Shown piece after piece: positions 10,901-23,078 of a DNA stretch of 64,000 nucleotides. The DNA is taken from NCBI RefSeq assembly GCF_030272615.1, contig NC_081407.1, forward strand, positions 97,757,897 through 97,821,896. Reading direction: 5' to 3'. The position numbers and the translations under genes are program-made. The number at the start of each line of letters is the position of its first letter. Positions within the stretch are counted from its first letter, which is position 1. The notes under the pieces are model-generated. The model ran no database searches, was not told where the DNA came from, and saw only the letters and a list, made by a program, of their open reading frames with translations. This DNA comes from Cryptomeria japonica (lineage: Eukaryota > Streptophyta > Pinopsida > Cupressales > Cupressaceae).

Positions 10901-12200
10901 CACAACCCACCACTTGGCTCGGGATTAGGCCCGGGATAGGCTTGGGATGGCCACACCTAAGACATGGACCTGCAAATTCAAATCTCCATGAATGAAAGCA
11001 CAAATATGAACTTCAAAAATAGTTTACGCGCCTCTAATCAGAGAATTTTTATACGAAATTAAAACCCATTTTAGATTATACTGTCTAGATTCTAAATATG
11101 TAAATTTATTTAAAAATTTATTATTTTAACTATTTTTCATTTAATTTATACTAAATCGGGTCCATAAATTTGAAATATTAACTAATTTTGTTAATTTTAT
11201 AACTTTTTTATTTTAAAGAATTTTGGAAAAAAAATTATATGTCATCAATCTACACAAAATTCTTTTGTATTTAAAAAAAAAAATAAAAAAAAAATGTTAA
11301 GTTTACATCAAATTATGTGGGTCGTACACGTCAAATTTTTAAAAAGATAATTACGGCCATTAAAAAATTATTTAAAAAAAAATATTAGAAAAAAAAATAC
11401 AGAAAAATATGCTCATCAATCTTCAGTGTGTTACAAACCATTTCCCAAAACGGTTTGAGAAAATAATTTTAGTTGTGTCAAAAAGTGTGGGTCGTACACA
11501 TGCATGGTATGGTCCTGAAACAGGCATTTTTAAAACATAGTTTTCAGAACTCCATTCAAAAAGTTATTTTTTATTATGTGGGTATTAAAATAAATTATAT
11601 ATTTGGAAAGTAAACTCAGAGTGCTATCTTTTATATTACTGACTTTTTCCAAGATTCAATCTCTAAGTGTTTCAAAATTTAAGCTCAAATGAGACAAAAT
11701 CTGAAAATCAGGGAAAACACTTCCACTTTTTGGCCAAAAAGTGGACTCATCTTCTTGCACTAAAATAGTTCTCCCCATGCTAACACCTTTGAAAAATTCT
11801 TTTCTCCACCCTCCCTACTCTTTTTCCTCAAGATTAATCTTGGAGATTGGCTTTTCTTGAACTTTCACCACACAATAATGCCATTTCCCAAACCTTTAGA
11901 CAAATTACCATTAAGCTCACTTGAATAATTTGATTCCTGACTACCTTCTCACACTTTTTATTCCTTGCAAATTGAATCTTTGCTTCTCTAAGAAAATATC
12001 TTCCCTTAAATGCTTATTTCACACTCTCTAATCTAGCCTTGAGTTGAAAACACCTCGTTCAACTTGTATGCTCAAATTCATGCACTTGAAACTCAACTAA
12101 GACTAATGACTTTTAGACTATCAAATGTGTCAACCTAACAAGGTATATTATGAAATTTGATGGTCATACTTCACCAATGAGTTTTCAAGATATTTAATGA
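10901..12200. other. Unclassified intergenic sequence
   Basis: There is no gene. The phrase GTGGGTCGTACAC occurs twice (about 11318 and 11488), which hints at an old duplicated repeat. 11700-12060 is moderately less AT-rich but has no long frame. Confidence 0.4.
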
Positions 12201-12343
12201 CTTATATCTTGGCTCTAATAGTGTTTCTTACCATATGTGCCCTCCTCCCTTGCTGCTTCTTTTTGATTTGTCTTATATCTTGGCTCTAATAGTGTTTCTT
12301 ACCATATGTGCCCTCCTCCCTTGCTGCTTCTTTTTGATTTGTC
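12201..12343. repeat. Perfect 71-bp tandem duplication
   Basis: The unit beginning CTTATATCTTGGCTC at 12201 is repeated from 12272 with period 71 and no difference seen by eye. This indicates a recent replication-type duplication. Confidence 0.85.
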
Positions 12344-13412
12344 AAAGTTGAGTCTTCTTTGTAGTGATGGTGCTAAGACAACTGAAGAGGTTTGCCTTTT
12401 GTTTGAACTATTCACACAGTCCTAACAATGCTATTTGTGCTACAGTGTTGTCAACTAGTTCTCTTACATTCTACATCAATGCTATCTTCTCATTCTTTAT
12501 TAGTGCATTTGCATTGCATTGATTTTTGTTGTTGTCGTGTAGGTCTTTATAACATATATTATATTTAATTTTGTTTTAGTTTTTGTCATAATTCACATTG
12601 TAATATTTGGTGTACCTACATTCTTCTTACAAACTAATAAAAATAATAATAGAGAGGACTCAATTTAGAAGAAGAGGGAAGTCTTTAATTTCTCTTTGGG
12701 ATATAAATTAAATTTTGGTTATAATAATAAAATCCTATGAATATGCTCAGTTTTCCAAGCAAGTCATATTCATATATTTAAGAGTTTTTTTCTTAATTAT
12801 TTTTTAAATTAATTAATTAAAATTTTTAATTAAAAATTTAAATGTAAAGACTGTAAATGGATATAAAAATAAGGGAAGTAAATTGTGAATTTATGTAAGC
12901 ATTGGAGATTAAATATTCATTGTTCTCTTTTTATTTAAAGCCAAATGATTTTATTATTATAAGAATTTTTTTTAATTATGTATTGTACTAATCAAATATT
13001 TAGCATGAATTACATATACCATAAAATAATAATTAATATGTAACTCTCATTGAATAAGACAAGGAAGGGTTTTGGCTTATATTTACAATTTATACCACTA
13101 GAAAAATTGAAATTAAAGTAAAAGAAAAGTTTCTTGAATTAGTATGAAAATCATAAGCACTATTAATCTAACAAAGAAAATGGATTCCAAAAAACTAAAA
13201 TTTACTTTCCTTAGAAACTCAAAATGTATTTATTGTTAGACTCAGCATCACTACAATCAATAATCAAATTGTTGGTAAAAGAACAAATTATTCTTATAGT
13301 GAAGTTAATGTTAAGCAAAAAAAATAAATAATGTATTTGGTGATTTTATGAGTAATAGTACACGTAGGACATAACATTGCAGACAAAGAATTTATTAAAA
13401 AACTACTAATAA
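12344..13412. other. AT-rich intergenic DNA, no gene seen
   Basis: No frames, repeats or element ends were recognised. Confidence 0.5.
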
Positions 13413-13857
13413 AATGTTCAAATTGATAATAATCAAGGTCTAATGTTTCTCTTGTTGATTAGCTATAGTAGAATGAAGGAAATTCTCTTTTCGGATGGGA
13501 GCCTATTGATGATGGAAGGTACTTTGTTGATGAAGTTTAGGCTCATCATGATGATAGGACCATCCTTTGCCTATATTTTTATAGCTCATACAACTTAGTT
13601 TGTCTTTATCATGTTGTTGTGATATTATAGTGTCCAATGTTCAAATTGATAATAATCAAAGTCCAATGTTGCTCTTGTTGATTAGCTATAGTAGAATGAA
13701 GGAAATTCTCTCTTTGGATGGGAGCCTATTGATGATGGAAGGTATTTTGGTGATGAAGTTTAGGCTCATCATGATGATAGGACCATCATTTGCCTATATT
13801 TTTATAGCTCATGCAACTTAGTTTGTCTTTATCATGTTGCTATGATATTATAGTGTC
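13413..13857. repeat. ~223-bp tandem duplication
   Basis: AATGTTCAAATTGATAATAA starts at 13413 and again at 13636. The two units then run in parallel to a common TAGTGTC with a few percent differences. A 73-codon frame at 13600-13821 lies across the unit border and is not a credible gene. Confidence 0.85.
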
Positions 13858-15407
13858 ACGATCAACTATTTCCTTTTTAGTGTTGAGGTTGTTTTGTGTT
13901 GTCTTCAAGTCATCTTGTAAATGAAGGGGGAAAGATTGAAAATAAGTATAATCCAAGACTAGAAAGAATTGATTATCAACCAGTTTTTAGTCTTCCAATA
14001 GACCATGGCTAATGCCTTTGTATTTTATATATTGGCCTACACACCATCTCTCACTTGAAGCACACTTATTGATTTTAAAACCATTGTTGGAATATATATT
14101 GTTAGATCATAGTAATGTAATGCTTTTTTTAATAGATATACACAACAATAAAATTGGTAGCACTTTAGTACTTTCATTCATTCATTTTCTGTTACAATGA
14201 TTAAAAATCATGGTTGTTCATAGGTTTTTAAATACCCAGTTCATTTTTAGTGACTCGACTCTTATAATAATGAAGTGTGCATACACTCTTGTTAATTGGA
14301 CTGAAACTATATGCACACATTTAGCTACCCAATATATGATTACTCTATGTTCTAGTTAACTACTTACAATGATGTGGAACAAGTAGAAAGCATGCATGGT
14401 GTTGACATTCTCCCAATGCAAAAATATGTTGCTCTTCTCAACACTTATAACACAAATAAAATCCTAAAAATCAACAAAGTGCTTTTCAAGATAAGTGAAT
14501 AATTGAGGAAACTTCAAGTGCATTTGGTAACAATTGCATTTGTAGTGTCCATGGCTATAGGTTGTGGAGTAAAAATCTTGGAAGCTTAAATCTTGGAAGC
14601 TTAAATCTTGGAAGCTTTCTGTGAATCCATTGGAGAAAAAGAAAAATGATAGAGATAGATATGAACTTGTGACAAATATAAAAGAAAGTATATTATATGT
14701 TAGTTGTAGTTTTTTACATAATAGAATAAATCTAAGTACACTTTCTTGCATATATGATAGTGGAGTGGTTATTATATTTATAGATATCTAGAGGAACTTG
14801 AATAGCTAGTGGAATGTTCTAGAAGTGGACATATGCCACATGCACGAAATTTGGTTTACTATCTAAAAAAGACTGTAAAAGAGTACTACTATTCACTTTG
14901 AAATATCATTATAAAATAACATTCAGTTTAAGAAAATACAAAATAAACACAAGTTATTTTTCCTTCAATATTCTTACTAAAAATGTGATAAAAGCTACAC
15001 ATGAATTTGTATTGATATGTTGTCTCTCATACCCATTTAGACAAAAATATTAGGTGGATTTATACCATTAATTGGTAGAGCTTTTTGGATTTATAATAGA
15101 TGATCAAAATGAAGAATATATTGATTATTTAGTTTAGATTTAAAAAAAAATATATACAAATATAAACAGATTGGCTGTGCAAAAAACAAATAGAAACTGA
15201 CATAAAATTTCCTTCTTTTTAGTGAGTTCACCAAAATCATAATTTAATTTAGACTTATACATTGCAATTATTAAATTTTTGTTTTACATATTTTATTATA
15301 TTTTTATTACATTTTACAATCTTGATTAACTCATAAAATTTGGAGCATCATTTGTGTGTTTGAACTTAATAATACTTTTACAAGCTTAAATAAGATTTTA
15401 TAAACTC
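13858..15407. other. AT-rich intergenic DNA
   Basis: No gene was seen. At 14574-14620 there are three head-to-tail copies of a 15-mer (AAATCTTGGAAGCTT). Confidence 0.5.
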
Positions 15408-17190
15408 CAAATTTAATTACTCTATTTTGTAACACACCTTGAAATTTTGTCAAATAGGTCATGCAATGCACCTAAAGTGAGAGAGAATAGGGTTCATATT
15501 TGTATAGATTATTAAAAATCAATCATTAGAACTTGTCATACTTTTGAGCATGTTTAGAAGTACTCTCTTTTCAAAGTGAATAAGGTGTTACACATGTCTT
15601 GGGCTTGACAGTCTACATTAAAAAAGGGTCTTAAAGGAGATTTGAAATATAAGAATAAGAATTAAAAATCATTACATTGGTCTATATAAGTCTCAAATCT
15701 TTGATATACTCAAAATTTGTTTACATTAATATACGTTCTTCCAACATCAATTGAAATAAAGGAATTTGAATAACAAAAAAAAGGGTGCTCAGTTATAGTG
15801 GCTTGGATTGAATCCTTTTACACTACACACTATTTGGTTTGATAATGGATATTACATGGATGTTTATCTCTAATTTGATTGACTAAGGATTCAAAATAAT
15901 TTATGTATCTTCTTTGACATCTAGACAATCAGATGTCATTGGTCTATGCACTCCAATTTTTATTACTCTATTTTTCAACAGGGTATTAAATATTAAATAG
16001 TCATGTAATGCACCCAAAGTAAAATAGAATTGGGTTCATATTTGCATAGCTTATTACAAATCAATTATTAGAAAAAAAATATTATGTATGACTCATCATA
16101 CTTTTGAGCATGTTTAGAAGTATTCTTTTCTTAAAGTGAATAAAGTGCTACACATGTCTTGGGCTTGATAGTCTACATTAAAAAAGGGTCTTAAAGGATA
16201 CTGCAAATATAAGAATAAGAATAAAAAATCATTACATTGGTGTACATAAGTCTCAAATCTTTGATATACTCAAAGTTTGTTTACATCAATATATGTTCTT
16301 TCAACATCTTCTACAACAAAGGAAATGATTTTTATTAGGATAACAAAAAAATAGCTTCTCAGTTATAGTGACTTGGATTGAATCCTTTTACTCTACCTTC
16401 TATCTAGTTTGATAATAGACATTAAATGTATGACTTTCACTATTTTAGGGATGATAAACATACTTATGCAATTTATCTCTAATTTGATTGAATAAGGATC
16501 CAAAAGAATTTATGTATCTTCTTTGACTTCTGGCAACATCATATCTCATTGACCCATGCACTCCAATTTTTATTTCTCTATTTTTCAACACACCTTGATT
16601 CAAACAAACCCTCATTCTATCTAGAAATGGGAATTCTATCAAATTAGTCATGTAATGCACCCAAAGTGAAAGAGAATCGGGTTCATATTTGTATCGCTTA
16701 TTAAAAATCAATCATTAGAAAAAAATATTATGTACGAATTGTCATACTTTTGAGCATGTTTAGAAGTACTCTCTTCTTAAAGTGAATAAGGTTCCACACA
16801 TGTCTTGGGCTTGACATTCCACATTAAAAAAGGGTCTTAAAGGAGACTTGAAATATAAGAACAAGAATTAAAAATCATTACAACAATTGGTGTACATAAG
16901 TCTCAAATCTTTGATATACTCAAAATTTGTTTACATCAATATCTTCCAACATCTGCTACAACAAAGGAATTGATTTTTCTTAGAATTAAAAAAAATAAGG
17001 TGCTTAGTTATAGTGACTTGGACTGAATCCTTTTACACTACAAACTTTTTTGGTTTGATAATGGACATTGAATGGATGGTTTTCACTATTTTAGAGATGA
17101 TCAACAAACTTTATGCATTTTATCTCTAATTTGATTGAATAAGGATCCAAATGAATTTATGTATCTTCTTTGACTTCTAGACTATCATAT
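15408..17190. repeat. Three-copy tandem repeat, unit ~540-640 bp
   Basis: Landmarks recur in the same order: a CTCTATTTT(T/G) lead-in, TCATG(C/T)AATGCACC at about 15459, 16001 and 16648, ACATGTCTTGGGCTTGA, and AAAAAAGGGTCTTAAAGGA. The units start near 15408, 15956 and 16558. They differ by indels and substitutions of roughly a tenth, so the array is old. No coding capacity is apparent. Confidence 0.8.
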
Positions 17191-17463
17191 ATCATTGGTC
17201 TTGAGCATTTTTTCTCTAAACCTTCTGATACAGTTTCATCTTTTACCTTCTTAGCATTTGGCAAGCTAAATAATACAAAATGATGGGAAAAATAGTTGAT
17301 ACATGACAAATTAGAGAAAAAGTACCCAAAATTAAGTTAAATGAATATAATAAAAAAATAAGAGTCCAGTATGTCTTAAATATGACTTATTGCACTAATT
17401 TATTTAAATTTATATGTGAACAAAATGAATTTGAAATTTATTTTAAATAATACTGATAATTCG

Positions 17464-17756
17464 ATATATCTATCTATCTATCTATCTATGTATGTATATG
17501 TATATGTGTATGTGTATGTGTATGTGTATGTGTGTATGTATGTATGTATGCATGCATGCATGCATGTATGTATATATATGTATATATAGATATATATACA
17601 CATACATACATACATATACATATACATATGTATGTATACATCTATATATATGTATATGTATATGTATGTGTATATATATATATGTATACATATGTATGTA
17701 TACATATATATGTATACATACACACACACACACACATATATAGACATATATACATA

Positions 17757-17848
<92 letters not shown>
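17464..17848. repeat. Compound microsatellite
   Basis: Blocks in order are (TATC)n, TATG/TGTATG runs, (GCAT)n, mixed TATA/CATA runs, and a long (CA)n from about 17759 to 17847. The tract is open in several frames on both strands, which only reflects the repeat. Confidence 0.95.
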
Positions 17849-17849
<1 letters not shown>

Positions 17850-19265
17850 TTTAAATACATTGTAAAAAGTATAAATACAATTGTATGCTTAGAACTGTAT
17901 ACTTAAAACCATCCTCTAAATGTTTACATGAAAATAAAAATTCCAAATGAAGATGTTTCAACCTTAGGATTTAATTAGGGAGATGGTATATTGGATGTAG
18001 TTGGGATTAAATTTGATGCCATATGAATATATTTAGTTATTTTTGTTGTAAAATATAATTGTATTGTATAAAAGAGAAGATTGTAAATAGAACGTCAAAA
18101 TTTATACAAGATGTATATTTAGTTTATATATAATTTTATTAACGTTGAGATGCATTCTACAATGGTAGCAATGGATGGAGTGTAATGGTGTGACTATGTT
18201 AACAAAAACTTTTATCTTTTACTTTTAAATTTGACAACCATTTACACATCAACATATTAATATTTAATAATAATATTTTATTTCTAAAATGAGCAAGACA
18301 TAAAATTTATGGCTCCATATATGTTGTACATGAAATAGTTTTGTAGTAAATAAAATAGTTCTAAAGTAAAATAATATAACTTTCAAATAAATAGAGTATA
18401 AGTTAATATCTCTTTAACATTTTTTAAATAGATCTATATAAGATATATATACTAGTGTATTATAAGGTCTCTTATATTTAAGAGATAACTTCAAATAGGG
18501 CCTAGGTCATGGTTGTAATTGTGAAAAGTATATGAATAATTTCATTTAGATTCAATTTTCTAATGTGTTAGATTTATAATAATTTTAGATTTGAAATATA
18601 TTTGCAAATCATTAACAATAGAGAAAGAATATACAATTCATGAAAAACAACAAACCAATACCACTTACAACATCATCACGAAAATACGATTATAAAATAA
18701 TTAAAAGATCGATTCAAGTGTCCTCCACTCCATGCTTCACATTTAATCAAATTCTAACACCTCCTTACTCCAAAAGTAAATCTACATCAGACCACTACCC
18801 CAAACTTCTTATATATACATAAATGATACATGAAACTATAAATATTTTTTAAAACCATAAATTGAAACCCAAATGTCCACATTACCCATAATGGACCCAC
18901 ATGTGACTTTTAATGTGCCTTTGTGACCCTTCACCTACCCTAATGACTTTGCACATCCCAAGGCTCATTTGGTCTACCTAAAGAATATCATGGGGAAGTT
19001 GCGACTCTTTAATTTTCATCTTAGTGTAATCCTTTGTTTTGTTGCAACCCCAACATGATATATGAGTCCATGCCCTATAATATTAAAAGTGGTCCAAAAT
19101 TACTTTATCTTCACTTTCCATTCCAAGATGAACACTTTTGATGACCAAAAGTAAATGTTAATTATGATAGGTGTAGACCGCCTATCTCAATAATCTCTCA
19201 TCAGATGTATACATTGCATAGGGGGTTACAACTGTGAGAAAAACATGCCCATATCTTTTCTACAC
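17849..19265. other. AT-rich intergenic DNA
   Basis: No gene was identified. 18840-19150 is somewhat less AT-rich and lies beside the copia remnant, so it may be its decayed 3' end, but I cannot show this. Confidence 0.4.
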
Positions 19266-19269
19266 CAAA

Positions 19270-19645
19270 CAAATTATAATATTTGTGTTAATTATCTTGT
19301 TAAGAGAACCTACAACATTATCCAAGGCACCAACTTTTCTTAAATATCATATCCTTCATCTTGCGACTAATCAATATCCATGCAATAAATCTTGATGGAA
19401 TGAAGGATTCTTGTCTAAACCGATAACAATTTAACCATCGCAACTCATTCCTACTAATTTATATGTTAAACCATCCATGCATATGCCCAAACTAACTCAT
19501 TGCAAGCATGTTTAGTTGGCATATATTCAATTTCTATGATAGCTTTCCCAATTAAGTTGACCAATAAACCTCCTCCTATCTACATCACCTAATAAATTTA
19601 TATCTACAAACCGAGCTATATATCAAACATACTACTCATATGAGG
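19270..19645 (-). pseudogene. Decayed Ty1/copia RNase H fragment
   Basis: Read on the minus strand with frame changes, 19640-19570 resembles the copia YVDSDxAGDxDxRRS block (here FVDINLLGDVDRRR). 19550-19490 resembles the [13 protein letters not shown] block (here EIEYMPTKHACNELVW). Around 19400 there is an ENPxFH-like segment (DKNPSFHQD). The blocks occur in the family order and spacing, so this is an old copia 3' end with many lesions. It is unrelated in age to the element at 988-6981. Confidence 0.5.
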
Positions 19646-22600
19646 TCTCTTAATATAATAAATGAAAAAATCTAAAATATGGTGAAGATACCCAAAAGCC
19701 CTTTTAAGACAATCTAATATTTTTACACGAATCAAACAAACTTGCTCAAAACTCCCATTACTTTAATAATATTTGATCTCATTAATTACTTTATATGAAA
19801 TTACAACATACATGTGACATGTCTTCTATATGATCTTGAGCCATAGGACATTGCTAAAAAAGAAAATTAGTGCAACAAGAAAATGAAGGCTAAAAGGGTA
19901 ACTAGATCCAAGCAACTCTTTATAAAACTACCAATTTAGAAGGGTAACTAGATCCAATAGAAAAAGGAAATGAGGAATGACCATACTCACAAAATTTTAT
20001 TTGAAAATTGAATTACTATATTTTCTACCTACTTATAAGCATGCAGGGTAATATAAAGTCTTTTCATAAAAGAAAACAATAAACAATAAACGTTCAATAT
20101 CTTGTCTTGTTATTGTAGCACATAAGACCAACAAGAAAATAATAAACACACTATTTATGATCTCATGAGACCAATACCTTTTGTACTCCTAGTATAAATT
20201 TAAAGTTGAGGATTCATTTGTAATGTTTAAAATTGTTTTTTCTAAGCGGTGTGTCCATCTGAATATGCCACACTTGATTATAATTAATTATTAGTAATTT
20301 AAATAACTTAAGTTCACATTTTTCCTAATTACAAAGATTATGTATTTATGTATAGATGTTATAAGTTTTCATTTAAGAAAATTCACTTTTAATTAAAATT
20401 TCTTAATAAAAAAAATTAAATCTCTTTCTTAAAAAAGGCTCATAAATTTCTTCATAGCATCTAATAATAATTTTTAACCGTGTGTATTTACAACTTTGAA
20501 AAAATATGTATGGCTTAAGAGATGTCAAAAATGTCTCTTGAATATCTAGAAGGTAGGGATCCTAAAATTTCTTTAAAGATGTGTGAATCTTTATTTTCTT
20601 TATTTTTAGGTGACACCAAGGAATGCTTCATGCTCATGGAAAGCCTCCCTATCTGGAGACATTTCCCCATGAAATAAAGATCCATATACTCTATATACAT
20701 ATGGAGAAAAAATAAAACATACATGAATATGAACTTATGTAAATGCAGAATCTCAATCAAATCTTTTCATAAGAATATTGTGTCAGTCATATCAAATCAT
20801 CAAGCAAAATGTTAAATTTATGATATATATTTCCTTAAATTTAATCTAATTTTAGATTTTGTTGTTACATTTATTGAAAAAGATTCAAATATAGATATAA
20901 TAAATTTGGAAGAATGTAATATATAATGTTTTCTTAAGTTCAAAGGATGGAAAATGAAGATGATCAAGAAACCAATCTACACAATCTAAGGCTTTGAGGA
21001 CGATTCAAGAGATTGCAAAGGTGAAGTTGAAGATGAAAGGATTAAATATTTGGAGAATAATGACAAATGGAGTAGATCTTTAGATGAGGAATCAAATGAA
21101 AGATTGATTAATCTATGGTTTTAGACCTAGTTTTTTTTTATTAGGTGAAGAACACAATTGCTATGACTTTGCCCTCATCAATGGTGTTCCCTATTTCCAA
21201 GAATAATGAAAGTGTTTCTTCTTCAAAGGCCATATCAAATGAGCATTTTTTTTGGAGGTATTTGTTTATATTCAAGGTCTAAAGAAAGGCTTTTTGCTTC
21301 CATCTATGGGGGTAATGCACAATACAAGTTCTAATTCTAGCATGGCTATAGAATGATGCCTATTAGTGGAGTAGAGGAGATAAGAGATTTGGATGGTTCA
21401 TCCTCCTATGGTGGCAAAGGAGGATAAAGGAGACTAGTATTTATTGGCATCTTCTACTCCTAGGGCTATTGAAGGGTCTAAAAGTGTAGTATTTGAGCCA
21501 AGGGCTTGTTTAAGATCTTTGGCACATGTGCTAAAAGGCATGTCTTTCTTTTACTTTTTCCTACTCCTTGAATCCAATAGTAAATGATGAGGGAATTCTT
21601 CTCAAGAGTGATTGATTTGATTATTGAAGTTAAGTGGCATCTTCTATAGGAACAATGTTGTCCAAGATTGTCTTTAAGTGGGCGGTGTGATGAGGGAAGA
21701 GTAGGATGGATAGGAGGGTCCTAATTTTACTCTTCATAAGTGGTTATACTTTCTCATATTCACCATCTTTAATCAAGGAAAAAACAGAAAAATGAAGAAT
21801 AAAAGTTTAATTGATCTTTGTATTTTAAGGTTTTTAAGAAGCCCTATTAATATTTTGGTGCAAATTCATCTATAAAAATAAGAACAACACTTTGAAAGGG
21901 TAATCCACTTCAACAATTTAGTGTGTAGAATTGTGATCTTTGTAGTTATTGAGTTGTTTTTGGGCTATTAGGGTAGGTCCCCATGCTGCTGCTTAGCTTA
22001 TTTTGGCTAGCTGCTGCTCTACTTTTTGTGCAACAATTTGTGGAGCTGGTGACCCATGCATAAAAAAAATTGCTGCTTGTTTTAAACAATCCTCTTACAT
22101 AACAGTTCTAAATGAAATTTTTAATAATATTTTTTCCATGTGTCATTTTTTTTAATAAATAAACTGCTGCTTATTTCCAGCCCCTCCCTTTTTTTCCAGC
22201 TTATTTTTTTATTATTAAGCAGCAGCTGCTCCACAAAGCTAGGAAAAGATTCCAAATTTTCCTTTTCCTCTAATTAAAAAATTGCATGGGAACACTTTCA
22301 CTAAGCCCCATGGGAACATGGGATAGAATTATGATTGTAATTGTTGGTTTGCCTTAATATACTACTAGATCTTTTAGTTGTTTCTTAATTGATCCAATAG
22401 ATTTCAACATTATATCTGCGGGTAAATTTAGAAAAAAAATTAGACCTTGTCTAAAACTTTTATTTTACTTTTAATAAAAAATATTTGAAAGATAAAGATT
22501 ATAAACAACGAAAATATCATTCTATACGAATTTCTGGTTCTGTATAATATAAAACAGAAATAACTATAATAACAAGCAGAAAATAAGCGCATGCACGAGG

Positions 22601-23078
22601 CAGTGGATTTGCAGTACCAAATTACGACGATTGATCCAACACTTCGATGTTTTAATAAATAAATATATCACAAATACTTTTCGTGGACCTTTTTTCATTT
22701 AACAATTATTAATCGGTGAAATTATTTTAGTTTTGTGTTAAAGCAGCTTATCGGGGTCATTTGAATTGATAATCTTTATAATGGTATCAATTAACTGGTG
22801 GATAATTATCTTACTGGTCTGTCTGTTCTTTGAATTTGATTCATTTGGTCGGAATATATTCAGAACGATAAATATTAAACTTCACTCCTTGAACACTACA
22901 AGGAAATTTTTAACATTAACTGAAACACTCACAATGAAGGAATTTAGAAAGGAAGGAGAGGAGTTTCGCCAATATTCCTTCCAAGAGGGGCATTGAAGTC
23001 CACATTCAAAATGCTTGAAACCAAAAACATATTATATATTTACCTGCAAAATTCTGAAATCTATAGATAGAGTGTTTC
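19646..23078. other. AT-rich intergenic DNA downstream of the MSL gene
   Basis: No gene was recognised. A GCTGC-rich stretch at 21976-22294 has weak inverted ends (GTCCCCATGC against GCATGGGAAC) but no target duplication. The last few hundred bases would hold the 3' UTR of the MSL gene; no clear polyadenylation signal was identified. Confidence 0.4.

Noticed and set aside
17478-17906. Long frames on both strands across the microsatellite
   Set aside because: They are made only of dinucleotide and tetranucleotide repeats and have no real protein character.
21976-22294. Possible small transposon with GTCCCCATGC/GCATGGGAAC ends
   Set aside because: Only about ten imperfect bases match and no target duplication was found; GCTGC richness can give such matches.
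22766-22996. 76-codon plus-strand frame downstream of the MSL gene
   Set aside because: It shows no domain and lies in AT-rich DNA where the MSL 3' UTR is expected.
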